In this document: in pieces, positions 1 through 8,026 of the stretch
Position numbering within the stretch: position 1 is the first letter of the stretch
How the letters are laid out: every line of letters begins with the position of its first letter
Translations under genes and position numbers: made by a program
The notes under the pieces: generated by a model
The model's database searches: none
What the model saw: the letters and a program-made list of their open reading frames with translations, nothing else
What the model was told of the DNA's origin: nothing
DNA from: an uncultured Porphyromonadaceae bacterium
Lineage (GTDB): Bacteria > Bacteroidota > Bacteroidia > Bacteroidales > Muribaculaceae
NCBI GenBank assembly: GCA_902491515.1
Contig: CABUIC010000007.1
Coordinates: 1-64,000, forward strand
Reading direction: 5' to 3'
Length of the DNA stretch: 64,000 nt

Positions 1-90
1 TAGCTGACCATATATCGGCTGTCCGAAGAAATTACTATTTTTGGGCATAGTTTTAGTTTTATGTTTTGGCGAACACAAACTAAACTAATT

Positions 91-128
91 GGGCTGACTC
101 CTGCAAATGGAATCAGCCCTTATTTTTC
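91..128. terminator. Hairpin terminator near left edge
   Basis: GGGCTGA at 91-97 pairs with TCAGCCC at 113-119 around a 15-nt loop. On the + strand the stem is followed by TTATTTTTC, a good U-tract for a gene entering from the left. On the - strand it is followed by a weaker T-rich stretch, which would serve the small peptide gene ending at 144. Confidence 0.6.
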
Positions 129-143
129 AGAATCTAAAAAAGT

Positions 144-254
144 TTAGCGGACAGTAATAATTGGATTACCCACTTTAAAGTATTCGGTAACAGTTTGTGC
201 GTTTAAGCCCAAGCTGCATAGCAAAGATGCAATCAGTGTAATAATCGCTTTCAT
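144..254 (-). CDS. Small secreted peptide or 5' gene remnant (36 aa)
   Basis: A 36-residue reading frame opens with ATG and a textbook Sec signal: two charged or polar residues, a hydrophobic core rich in Ile and Leu, and a cleavage-like LNAQ at residues 17-20. Only about 16 residues would remain after cleavage. It stops just upstream of a hairpin terminator. Either it is a genuine short exported peptide, or it is the surviving 5' end of a larger exported protein cut by a premature stop. No family is recognised. The good signal peptide and the terminator argue that the frame is or was translated. Confidence 0.4.
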   Translation of the reverse strand: MKAIITLIASLLCSLGLNAQTVTEYFKVGNPIITVR

Positions 255-432
255 ACTGATATATTGTTTAAGTGCAAAAAAAGCATTTTCAGTGAAATAC
301 GCATAAAGTATGAGTATAAACGTGCGAAGTGAAAGGCAATTCCCTGAATATGTCGGTTCCGGACTATCTCAATATTACAATCAACTGACGATTTAGTGCA
401 AGACCAGGAATCAGCAGGGGGCCCGGCATAAG

Positions 433-798
433 CTACTTCACGTCGAGCACTTCGGGATTTTGAAGCCGCAGAGCTTTCGGAAGCTTTTTCACGACTTCGG
501 AATAGCTGTGGCGGATGAGCGAGCGGATTAGTTCGCCCGTCAGGTTGCCCCGGAGGCTTAGCTGGTTCCAGTATTTCTTGTTCCAGTGCCACGCCGGAGT
601 TATTTCCTCATGGCTGTCCCGAAGATCGAGGGCATAATCAGGCTGGCATTTAAGCACGAAATAGTCGGGCCTGTCGATGCCGAGGCAGGCGAAAATCCGT
701 CCGTGTACTCTCAGAAGGAGCAACTCGGGACCGAAAGCCATGTCTTCCGACGTGCACGGCAAGGACAGGCAATATTCTCTGATTTCCTGTATATCCAT
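433..798 (-). CDS. MmcQ/YjbR family DNA-binding-like protein
   Basis: A 121-residue protein starting MDIQEIREYCLSLP. It carries the YjbR/MmcQ features: an N-terminal helix with CLSLP, then FGPELL, then a beta core with a KCQP segment, a HEEITPAWHWNKKYWN stretch and a C-terminal helix with a SYSEVVKKLPK-like end. Family members adopt a CyaY-like fold and some bind DNA, but their role is not firmly known. The frame extends 8 codons further upstream. The start at 798 was chosen because the conserved family N terminus begins there. A TAACTTTGC promoter element lies about 20 bp upstream on the same strand. It is divergent from the dehydrogenase gene. Confidence 0.8.
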   Translation of the reverse strand: MDIQEIREYCLSLPCTSEDMAFGPELLLLRVHGRIFACLGIDRPDYFVLKCQPDYALDLRDSHEEITPAWHWNKKYWNQLSLRGNLTGELIRSLIRHSYSEVVKKLPKALRLQNPEVLDVK

Positions 799-818
799 AT
801 CGATTTCTGAACTTTTGC

Positions 819-827
819 GCAAAGTTA
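819..827 (-). promoter_or_regulatory. -7 promoter element for the MmcQ/YjbR gene
   Basis: Read on the - strand the sequence is TAACTTTGC, a close match to the Bacteroidota TAnnTTTG -7 box, 20 bp before the gene start at 798. No clear TTTG -33 partner is seen. Confidence 0.5.
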
Positions 828-850
828 GCCAAAATTTCAGATTTTCTGCC

Positions 851-858
851 TATCTTTA
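851..858 (+). promoter_or_regulatory. -7 promoter element for the 2-hydroxyacid dehydrogenase gene
   Basis: TATCTTTA matches the Bacteroidota -7 box at 7 of 8 positions and sits 25 bp before the ATG at 884. A convincing -33 element was not found. Confidence 0.45.
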
Positions 859-883
859 CGCCGATAAACCATTAAGCATTCTG

Positions 884-1837
884 ATGAAAATTATAATTCT
901 CGACGGATATTCCGTCAATCCGGGCGACCTTTCATGGAAGGAGCTCGAAGCAATGGGAGAGCTCGTGGTCCACGACCGGACCGCGCCATCACAGATTGAA
1001 GTCCGCGCCAGGGACGCGGACGCGTTGCTTACCAACAAGGTGCCCGTCAGCGCAGAAACCATGGACAGACTGCCTCGCCTAAGATACATCGGTGTGCTGG
1101 CCACGGGGTACAATGTCGTTGACACTGCCGCGGCCCGCGAGCGCGGAATTACAGTCACTAACATTCCGGCCTACAGTACCGACAGCGTCGCGCAGATGAC
1201 TTTCGCCCACATCCTGAACATCACAAACCGTGTGGCCCACTACGGCCGACAGAACAGGGAACAGCGCTGGTCCCGCAGCGCAGACTTCTGTTACTGGGAC
1301 ACAGCTCTCGCCGAACTCGCCGGCAAAACCCTCGGAATAATCGGAATGGGCCGTATAGGCACGAAGGTTGCCGAAATCGCCCGTTGCTTCGGCATGGAGG
1401 TTATAGCATTCACGCACCGCCCGGCAACCGATCTGCCGGAAGGAGTCAGGAAGACAGACCTCGAAAGCCTATGGCCTTCAGCTGACGTAATCACGCTTCA
1501 TTGTCCGCTGACCGAGGCAACAAGAGAGATAGTCAACGCCAGCGCCCTCGAGCGCATGAAGACGGGCGCCATCCTCATCAACACCGGACGCGGGCCTCTC
1601 GTCAATGAAGCTGACGTAGCCCAGGCGCTCCATGCCGGCAAACTCGGAGGCTTCGGCGCCGATGTGCTCTGCCAGGAGCCGCCAAGGGAAGACAACCCGC
1701 TCTTCAAGGCTCCCAACTGCTTCATCACTCCCCACATCGCATGGGCAACTCCGGAAGCGCGCCGCAGGCTCATGGCCATGGCCGCCGAAAACCTCCGCGC
1801 CTACCTCGCCGGAAAGCCTATAAACGTAGTGAACTGA
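884..1837 (+). CDS. D-2-hydroxyacid dehydrogenase (glycerate/hydroxypyruvate reductase-like)
   Basis: A 317-residue cytoplasmic NAD(P)-dependent dehydrogenase, the usual family length. The Rossmann fold is visible as LGIIGMGRIG, followed by INTGRGPLVNE with the catalytic Arg region and by a CQEPP and ITPHIAWAT stretch carrying the catalytic Glu and His. It interconverts a 2-oxo acid and a D-2-hydroxy acid. Hydroxypyruvate or glyoxylate is the likely substrate by family resemblance, but specificity cannot be read from sequence. The frame is open 69 codons further upstream, but ATG 884 matches the family start and follows a promoter box. No operon partner is evident. Confidence 0.85.
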   Translation: MKIIILDGYSVNPGDLSWKELEAMGELVVHDRTAPSQIEVRARDADALLTNKVPVSAETMDRLPRLRYIGVLATGYNVVDTAAARERGITVTNIPAYSTDSVAQMTFAHILNITNRVAHYGRQNREQRWSRSADFCYWDTALAELAGKTLGIIGMGRIGTKVAEIARCFGMEVIAFTHRPATDLPEGVRKTDLESLWPSADVITLHCPLTEATREIVNASALERMKTGAILINTGRGPLVNEADVAQALHAGKLGGFGADVLCQEPPREDNPLFKAPNCFITPHIAWATPEARRRLMAMAAENLRAYLAGKPINVVN

Positions 1838-1920
1838 CCCCTTACTCGCAGGCATGTCCAAACCCGGGCGAGATATGAGAATTGTAGCCTTCCCCGTGGC
1901 TGTATGTCAATATTTTTTCG

Positions 1921-1928
1921 TAACTTTG
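1921..1928 (+). promoter_or_regulatory. -7 promoter element of valS
   Basis: TAACTTTG, a perfect TAnnTTTG match, 42 bp before the valS ATG. No TTTG lies at the expected 20-bp spacing upstream. Confidence 0.55.
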
Positions 1929-1970
1929 CAGTCTGAATATAAACCAACAGCAAACTGTTAATTATTAGAT

Positions 1971-4619
1971 ATGAGCAACGAACTCCCACAGAAGTACAAT
2001 CCCGCGGAAGTGGAGGACAAATGGTATGCCTACTGGCTCGAACACAAGCTCTTCCGTTCCGTGCCCGATTCCCGTGAACCCTACACAATCGTAATTCCCC
2101 CGCCAAACGTCACGGGTGTGCTCCATATGGGCCATATGCTCAACAACACCATTCAGGATATCCTCGTGCGCCGCGCCCGCATGCAGGGCAAGAACGCCCT
2201 CTGGGTACCCGGCACCGACCACGCCTCCATCTCCACCGAGACCAAGGTCATCGCCAAACTCGCCTCGGAAGGCATAAAGAAAACCGACCTCACCCGCGAG
2301 GAATTCCTCAAGCACGCCTGGGAATGGACCGAGAAGCACGGCGGCATAATCCTCCAGCAGCTCCGCAAGCTCGGCGCATCCTGCGACTGGGACCGCACGG
2401 CCTTCACCATGGACCCCGAGCGCTCCAAGGCCGTGACAAAGGTGTTCTGCGACCTTTACGACAAGGGCCTCATCTACCGCGGCCTCCGCATGGTCAACTG
2501 GGACCCCGCGAACCGCACGGCCATCAGCGACGACGAGGTGTTCTTCGTCGAGGAGCAGAGCAAGCTCTACTACCTGCGCTACTACGTGGCCGACGACCCC
2601 GAAGGACGCTATGCCGTGGTCGCCACGACCCGTCCCGAGACCATCATGGGCGACACCGCCATGTGCATCAACCCCAAGGACCCCAAGAACGCATGGCTCA
2701 AGGGCAAACGTGTAATCGTGCCCCTTGTCGGCCGCGTGGTGCCCGTAATCGAGGACCGCTACGTTGAAATCGACTTCGGCACGGGCTGTCTGAAGGTCAC
2801 TCCCGCACACGACAAGAACGACTACATGCTCGGCAAGACCCACAACCTCGAGACCATCGACATCTTCAACGAGGACGGCACCGTGGCCGAGACCGCGGGA
2901 ATGTACGTCGGCATGGACCGCTTCGACTGCCGCGTTAAAATCGCCGAGGACCTCAAGGCCGCCGGACTCCTCGAGAAAGTCGAGGACTACACCAACAAGG
3001 TCGGCACCTCCGAGCGCACGAAAGTCGCCATCGAGCCGCGCCTCTCGCTCCAGTGGTTTGTCAACATGAAGCACTTCGCCGAGCGGAGCCTCGCCCCGGT
3101 GATGGATGACATCATCCGTTTCGTGCCCGAGAAGTACAAGAACACCTACCGCATCTGGCTCGAGAACATCCAGGACTGGTGCATCAGCCGCCAGCTCTGG
3201 TGGGGCCACCGCATCCCCGCCTACTACCTCACCTCCCCCGCCGACGGCGAGGAGCACATCGTCGTGGCCCCCACCCGCGAGGAAGCTCTCGCCAAGGCCC
3301 GCGCCCTCCCCGGCTGCGCCGGCCTGACCGATGCCGACCTCCGACAGGACGAGGACGCGCTCGACACCTGGTTCTCCTCCTGGCTCTGGCCCATCACCCT
3401 CTTCGACGGCATCAACAACCCCGGCAACGAGGAAATCAACTACTACTACCCCACGTCCACGCTCGTCACCGGTCCGGACATCATCTTCTTCTGGGTGGCC
3501 CGCATGATCATGGCCGGCTATGAATACGTGGGCAAGCAGCCCTTCGACAACGTCTACTTCACAGGCATCGTCCGCGACTCCATCGGCCGCAAAATGAGCA
3601 AGTCGCTCGGCAACTCGCCCGACCCTCTCGACCTCATCCGTGACTATGGCGCCGACGGCGTCCGCATGGGCCTGATGCTCGCCGCCCCCGCCGGCAACGA
3701 CATCATGTACGACGACAAGCTCGTGGAGCAGGGCCGCAACTTCTGCAACAAAATCTGGAACGCCTTCCGCCTCGTCAAGGGCTGGAGCGTGGACGAAGGG
3801 CTCGAACAGCCCGAAGTTTGCCGCGTGGCCTCCGAATGGTTCCGGAGCAAGCTCTCCGCAACCGTCGCCGAGGTCGACGACCTCTTCGCCAAGTTCCGAA
3901 TCTCCGAAGCCCTCATGGCGGTCTACCGTCTCTTCCGCGACGAGTTCTCCTCTTGGTACCTCGAGATGGTCAAGCCCGCATACGGATCGCCCGTCGACGG
4001 CCGCACCCTCGCCGAAGTAGTGGGCTACTTCGACTCCCTCCTGCGCATGCTCCATCCCTTCATGCCCTTCATCACCGAAGAGCTCTGGCAGCATCTGGCC
4101 GACCGCTGCGAGGGCGAGAGCATCATGTACGCCTCCATGCCCGAGGCCCTGACGCCCGACGCCGCTCTCCTCGCCGAGATGGAGACCGCCAAGGAAATCA
4201 TCGCCGGAGTCCGCGCCGTCCGCGCCCACAAGAACATCCCAGCCAAGGAAAGCCTCCGCCTCCGAGTGGTCGGCGCTCCCCTCCCCTGCAGCAAGCTTGG
4301 AAGCACCGTTGCCAAGCTCTCCGGCCTCGAGGCCATCGAGGAAAAGGCCGAAAAGGGCCCCACGGCGCAGAGCTTCATGGTGGGCACCTGCGAATTCAAC
4401 GTGCCCATGGCCGCAGGAACCGACGTCGAGGCGGAGAAAGCCCGCATCGAAAAGGACATCAAGTACTACGAAGGCTTCAAGGCTTCCGTCGAGAAAAAGC
4501 TCTCCAACGAGCGCTTCGTCAACAACGCCCCCGAAGCCGTGGTGGCCGGCGAACGCAAGAAACTCGACGACGCCAACACCAAGCTCGCCGCCCTCCGCGC
4601 AACCCTGGCCGCCCTTTGA
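1971..4619 (+). CDS. valS: Valine--tRNA ligase
   Basis: An 882-residue class I aminoacyl-tRNA synthetase that charges tRNA-Val and edits misactivated threonine. The HIGH signature appears as HMGH at residues 52-55 within PPPNVTGVLHMGH. The KMSKS loop is residues 541-545. An editing domain lies between them, an anticodon-binding domain follows, and the C terminus (about 820-882) has the heptad-rich coiled-coil arm typical of ValRS. The length is normal. It has its own promoter, and the beta-lactamase gene begins 1 bp after its stop. Strong GC-rich codon bias produces a nearly full-length antisense open frame that is not a gene. Confidence 0.98.
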   Translation: MSNELPQKYNPAEVEDKWYAYWLEHKLFRSVPDSREPYTIVIPPPNVTGVLHMGHMLNNTIQDILVRRARMQGKNALWVPGTDHASISTETKVIAKLASEGIKKTDLTREEFLKHAWEWTEKHGGIILQQLRKLGASCDWDRTAFTMDPERSKAVTKVFCDLYDKGLIYRGLRMVNWDPANRTAISDDEVFFVEEQSKLYYLRYYVADDPEGRYAVVATTRPETIMGDTAMCINPKDPKNAWLKGKRVIVPLVGRVVPVIEDRYVEIDFGTGCLKVTPAHDKNDYMLGKTHNLETIDIFNEDGTVAETAGMYVGMDRFDCRVKIAEDLKAAGLLEKVEDYTNKVGTSERTKVAIEPRLSLQWFVNMKHFAERSLAPVMDDIIRFVPEKYKNTYRIWLENIQDWCISRQLWWGHRIPAYYLTSPADGEEHIVVAPTREEALAKARALPGCAGLTDADLRQDEDALDTWFSSWLWPITLFDGINNPGNEEINYYYPTSTLVTGPDIIFFWVARMIMAGYEYVGKQPFDNVYFTGIVRDSIGRKMSKSLGNSPDPLDLIRDYGADGVRMGLMLAAPAGNDIMYDDKLVEQGRNFCNKIWNAFRLVKGWSVDEGLEQPEVCRVASEWFRSKLSATVAEVDDLFAKFRISEALMAVYRLFRDEFSSWYLEMVKPAYGSPVDGRTLAEVVGYFDSLLRMLHPFMPFITEELWQHLADRCEGESIMYASMPEALTPDAALLAEMETAKEIIAGVRAVRAHKNIPAKESLRLRVVGAPLPCSKLGSTVAKLSGLEAIEEKAEKGPTAQSFMVGTCEFNVPMAAGTDVEAEKARIEKDIKYYEGFKASVEKKLSNERFVNNAPEAVVAGERKKLDDANTKLAALRATLAAL

Positions 4620-4620
4620 T

Positions 4621-5517
4621 ATGAACCGACTTTTCAAGGCCATCTCGTTGGCCGCAGTGATTATAATTCTGGCAGGATGCTCTCAGCGTCCTGCCAATTT
4701 TTCCGACGATCGCCTCACACAGCTCAGAGCTACCATCGACTCCATCATCGCCTCACACGAGGGGAAAGTTGGCGTCGGACTGATTGCCGGACGCGACACA
4801 CTCGCCATCGGCGACTCACTCCGGTTGCCACTGATGAGCGTGTTCAAACTCCATATAGCCATTGCCGTCCTCGACAAGGGCCTCTCCCCCGACTCGGTTA
4901 TCGAAATGGCCGCCTCCGACCTCCATCCCGACACATGGAGCCCGCTCCGCGACAGCACCGGCATCCGCGATATCAGCATCCCCGTCGGGCGCCTGCTCTA
5001 CTACTCCGTCTGCCGGAGCGACAACAACGCCTGCGACAAACTCATAGAGCTCGCCGGAGGAATCGACAAAGTTGACAGCTGCGCGCGTCGGCTCACAGAC
5101 AAGCCTTTTGAACTCGGTGTGACAGAACACTCCATGTTCATGGACCATTCGCTGACCTACCGGAACTGGAGTTCTCCGCTCGCGCTGTGCGAGATTATGG
5201 AGGCCGTCTATTCGGGCCGCGCACTCCGCCCGGCAGAAACCCAATACCTTACGGGACTTCTCTCGGACAGCTCCACAGGGCGCGAGAAAATCGCAGGTGG
5301 CGTACCGGAGGAGGCATTCCTCGGCCACAAGTCAGGCCTCTCCTTCCGCACCCCCGAGGGCATTAGAATTACCTCCGCCGACGCAGCCGCAATCCGCCTC
5401 CGCGACAGCCGCATGGCCTACCTTTCCATAGTAGTAAAAGACACCCCCGAAACCGACGAAGAAACCGCCCGCCTCTTCAAAGACATAACCCACGCCATCT
5501 ACACCCGACTCCATTGA
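4621..5517 (+). CDS. Class A beta-lactamase, lipoprotein-type, CfxA/CepA/CblA-like
   Basis: A 298-residue serine beta-lactamase. Residues 1-20 form a lipoprotein signal ending LAGC, so it is probably anchored to a membrane after lipidation at Cys20. Active-site motifs are intact: SVFK at 73-76 (Ser70-xx-Lys73), SDN at 133-135 (Ser130), Glu169 within the omega-loop-like VTEHSM, and HKSG at 226-229 (KTG-type). These fit the Bacteroides class A subgroup, which mostly hydrolyses cephalosporins; this substrate range is family knowledge and was not tested here. The ATG follows the valS stop by one base, so it is probably cotranscribed with valS. Base composition matches its neighbours, which suggests a resident chromosomal gene. 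Confidence 0.9.
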   Translation: MNRLFKAISLAAVIIILAGCSQRPANFSDDRLTQLRATIDSIIASHEGKVGVGLIAGRDTLAIGDSLRLPLMSVFKLHIAIAVLDKGLSPDSVIEMAASDLHPDTWSPLRDSTGIRDISIPVGRLLYYSVCRSDNNACDKLIELAGGIDKVDSCARRLTDKPFELGVTEHSMFMDHSLTYRNWSSPLALCEIMEAVYSGRALRPAETQYLTGLLSDSSTGREKIAGGVPEEAFLGHKSGLSFRTPEGIRITSADAAAIRLRDSRMAYLSIVVKDTPETDEETARLFKDITHAIYTRLH

Positions 5518-5554
5518 TTAATAAACAAAAACCGGCGGCAATTTTCTACATAAC

Positions 5555-5685
5555 TCATTGGCTATAAGGTAGGGACGCGCCACTGCGCGTCCGCCCCGCC
5601 TTGCTTATTAACGTTTTATCCAATCAAAACACAGGCGCCACAAATCCCCGCACTGTAGGGACGCACGGCTTGTGCGTCCTGCTTC
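5555..5685. repeat. Dispersed composite palindromic repeat, copy A
   Basis: Two palindromes lie about 70 bp apart: GGACGCGC-cact-GCGCGTCC (5573-5592) and GTAGGGACGCAC with GTGCGTCC (5655-5679). They are joined by a segment containing GTTTTATC and AAATCCCCG. The same arrangement recurs at 15366-15535 with strong similarity, so this is a genomic repeat family rather than a single terminator. The region 5518-5770 holds no gene. Confidence 0.75.
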
Positions 5686-5714
5686 CAAAGCATTTGAACC
5701 CAGCGCATTAAGCA

Positions 5715-5752
5715 AATAAAAAAGATAGCCCGGACCTCGCCCGGGCTATCTT
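5715..5752 (-). terminator. Rho-independent terminator for the LRR pseudogene
   Basis: AAGATAGCCCGG (5722-5733) and CCGGGCTATCTT (5741-5752) form a perfect 12-bp stem with a 7-nt loop. On the - strand it is followed by TTTTTATTT. It may also stop + strand transcription from the beta-lactamase gene, though the U-tract there is poor. Confidence 0.8.
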
Positions 5753-5770
5753 ATATCTAAGGAAATCCCT

Positions 5771-6492
5771 TTACTTGGAATTCATCTTGCAGCAAGAGCC
5801 ATCGCTATATCTGACAATTACCATGCCCTTATAGTCCTCTCCGACTTCAATACCCTGCAAATTGAACCTCCCGACTTCAACCTTGGCATCCGAGTCTGCA
5901 ATAACCCCGTCTACACCTGAGAAATCCTTCTCTTCTATATTCCAGAAGTTACGCCAGGGATCCACTTTTTCATAAGCCGCCAAGGTCCCCTTCGGAACAT
6001 ACAATTTAGTGTACTTGTAGTGATTATTGGAGAACTCAAGTTCGCAAGTAATAGGCTCAACTACCTGGTTGTAAATTGTCAAAAGCTTGTCGCAGTTATT
6101 GAATGCGCCTCCGCCGATTGAAGAGACGGATTTACCGATCGTTACCGACGTCAGACTGCTACAGCCGACAAAAGCACAACGACCGATGGCAGTGACGGAG
6201 GTGGGGATTGTCATCGATGTCAGACTGCTACAGCCTTCAAATGCATAAAAACCAATGGAAGTGACGGTATTGGGAATAGTCACCGACATCTTTTTGCAAG
6301 GGCAACTAATTAGTTCAGTCACGTCCTTATTATATAGAATGCCATCCTTAGAGCAAAATGCAGTATTGTTAGGTTGTACATTTATTGTCTCAAGTTGGTT
6401 ACAATCTAAGAATACATGTTGACCAATTGAAGTGACGGAGTTGGGGATTGTCACCGATGTAAGACTTTTACAGCCTTCGTATTTACAACCAG
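5771..6492 (-). pseudogene. BspA-type leucine-rich-repeat protein, 5'-truncated
   Basis: The frame encodes about four BspA/LRR_5 units of the form SLTSVTIPNSVTSIG...AFxGC, then a C-terminal region with YVPKGTLAAYEKVDPWRNFWNI and a final stretch ending NSK. These are hallmarks of secreted Bacteroidetes LRR surface proteins. The repeat phase continues upstream of the first ATG (6454) to about 6492 and then meets a stop. No signal peptide or promoter precedes it, so the 5' part is missing. The break coincides with an inverted repeat at 6493-6520. A strong terminator follows the stop. If translated from the internal ATG the product would be 227 aa and cytoplasmic, which is unlikely to be functional. 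Confidence 0.75.
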
Positions 6493-6520
6493 TTATTACT
6501 CAATATTTTGCGAGTAATAA
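6493..6520. repeat. Inverted repeat at the LRR truncation point
   Basis: TTATTACTC (6493-6501) and GAGTAATAA (6512-6520) are perfect 9-bp arms around a 10-nt spacer. Recognisable LRR coding stops exactly at the first arm, so this may mark a rearrangement end. Confidence 0.5.
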
Positions 6521-7621
6521 GTCAGAAATATGGTCATTACCTTTAAGGGTGCATTCTAAAAGGTGAAGATTTAACTTTTTTATTGTTTCTTAACGTTATA
6601 AGCGTGTCAACAAAGGGCTTTTCTTCTCTTTTCAGTGCTATTTGCAGTTTGATGTTTCCATCATTCCACGTTTTCGGCACAAAGGTACGACAATTTCCAA
6701 GAACGGCAAAGGCACACTTCTATCAATCGATTATTTTGGAGGGAGTGAAATCTGCCGCTTGCCAAATTTCTCTCTGTCGAAAATAATAAGCCTCTGAAAG
6801 ATTTAACGGCTGTTTGAATGATAGGTTATCAAGTTAAGACCCTTTTATTTATGCTGTTCTTTGTTTCTACTATTTCGCCAGTCGTTTATCTCTGTTGCCG
6901 GATGCGGATTCTAGCCAAGCCGATGAATAGAAAAAGGTTTTGGAGCTGTTTACTCTCCAACGGAGGAAGAAAGCTCTTGCAAATGAGAGCAGAGCCAAGT
7001 TTACTTGAGCTATGCCGAGTGCAGCCGAGTTTCAGTAAACTGCTACAAACGGTTTACCGCTTGACCTTTTCTTATTCCAGATGAGGTTTGGCTACCTTTG
7101 CTTCCGAAAAATGAAGATAAACGGCAAACGAAGTGAATTATTTTGTTAAGTTTTGTATTATATAACACTCTATGAGGAAAAAATGCGCTTTAAATTTAAA
7201 AAAACTTTCAGAAACAACGTCTTGTACAAAAAAAATGATTACTTTTGCGTAGAGAAATATGCTTTAACAGATAATAATGAACAATTATTCAATAACATAC
7301 AGCCATTTAGGATGTTGCGGGAATCTTCAGATTTCTGCAAAATATGTCATGGATAATTTGGTTATGTGCGAAAATCGTGTAAACACACATTCTCATCGCG
7401 CGTATTCTACAGAAAATATCTTAAATGTCAAAGAGTTAGCAATTCATTTTTCTCCGGTTTTGCTAACCGTTTCCTCAGACTTATATCTACGCAATGGTGC
7501 TCCGCCCCTCCGTGTGGCGGCTGTCGAAGCATTGCATCATCATATTACGGCGTTATCGGTCGGCATTCATCGTGTCTTTCCCGAAACGACGTATTTTCTT
7601 ATAAACCATTAACATCAAAAA
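6521..7621. other. AT-rich region without a supported gene; leader of the fimbrillin cluster
   Basis: About 1.1 kb of low-GC sequence. Open frames on the + strand are short (67-111 codons), overlap each other in different phases and match no family I know, so they are not called. A - strand TACCTTTG box lies near 6685-6692. On the + strand TACCTTTG (7093-7100) and TACTTTTG (7240-7247) are possible -7 boxes for transcription into the peptide and fimbrillin genes. The segment 6940-7060 contains GTTTACT/AGTAAAC inverted repeats. It reads as decayed mobile DNA plus a long 5' leader. Confidence 0.5.
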
Positions 7622-7837
7622 ATGAAAGGTATGAAGGCAGAAAGAAGATGTTATGAACGTCCTAAAACGAATGTAATCAAAGTTGATCTTACACAAATGA
7701 TAGCCACGAGTGGAAATGTTTCAGTCGGTGGTTGGGGCGATGGCGGCAGTATTGGTGGCGGAGAAGCCGAAGAAGGTACAGACGCACGCCGTGGCGAATG
7801 GGGTAATCTATGGTATAATGAGTGGTCTAACAACTAA
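7622..7837 (+). CDS. Small Gly/Trp-rich peptide upstream of fimbrillins, paralogue 1 (71 aa)
   Basis: A 71-residue peptide without a signal sequence or membrane segment. The N-terminal part has a basic stretch and YERPKTNVIKVDL, followed by IATSGN. The C-terminal half is rich in Gly, Glu and Trp, with GGWGDGG and three more Trp. The next gene shares the pattern YE-x-P-[KQ]-x-x-[VI]-I and WG-[DN]-GG, so the two are distant paralogues. Both are codirectional with the fimbrillin genes and separated by 10 bp, which suggests one transcript. Short YE-P peptides of this kind are common in Bacteroidales, but I know of no proven function. An alternative start is Met4. Confidence 0.6.
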   Translation: MKGMKAERRCYERPKTNVIKVDLTQMIATSGNVSVGGWGDGGSIGGGEAEEGTDARRGEWGNLWYNEWSNN

Positions 7838-7847
7838 CAGATAATTT

Positions 7848-7991
7848 ATGAGTAACAGAAACACAGGAACATACGAAGCACCGCAAGTGGAGATTATTGA
7901 AGCCGCTGTTGAACAAGGCTTTGCCGTCAGTAGCGTGGATGTCGATCCATGGGGAAACGGCGGACATCTTGGCGACTATGAATTAGAATAA
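7848..7991 (+). CDS. Small acidic peptide upstream of fimbrillins, paralogue 2 (47 aa)
   Basis: A 47-residue frame starting MSNRNTGTYEAPQVEII. It repeats the layout of the preceding gene: YEAPQVEII, a small-residue stretch VEQGFAVSS, then DPWGNGG. It is acidic and lacks a signal peptide. It starts 10 bp after the previous stop and ends 35 bp before the first fimbrillin. The conserved two-part layout in two adjacent short frames is the main evidence that both are real. Function unknown; a secreted substrate, leader peptide or assembly factor are all possible. Confidence 0.6.
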   Translation: MSNRNTGTYEAPQVEIIEAAVEQGFAVSSVDVDPWGNGGHLGDYELE

Positions 7992-8026
7992 TAGAGTAAA
8001 AACAATATAAATAAATATTAGAAGCA

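Noticed and set aside
1965..4643. 892-codon open frame antisense to valS
   Set aside because: It mirrors valS in phase and arises from GC-rich third positions; its translation is low-complexity Gly/Val/His/Glu-rich and matches no family.
5573..5679. Palindromes as ordinary terminators of the beta-lactamase gene
   Set aside because: No U-tracts and the whole arrangement recurs 10 kb away, so a repeat family explains them better.
6583..7084. Frames of 67 and 88 codons in the AT-rich region
   Set aside because: No recognised domain and no plausible context; read as decayed DNA.
7153..7656. Overlapping + strand frames of 67, 111 and 96 codons upstream of the small peptides
   Set aside because: They overlap in different phases, have no motif or signal, and the region looks like a leader; a real short gene cannot be fully excluded.
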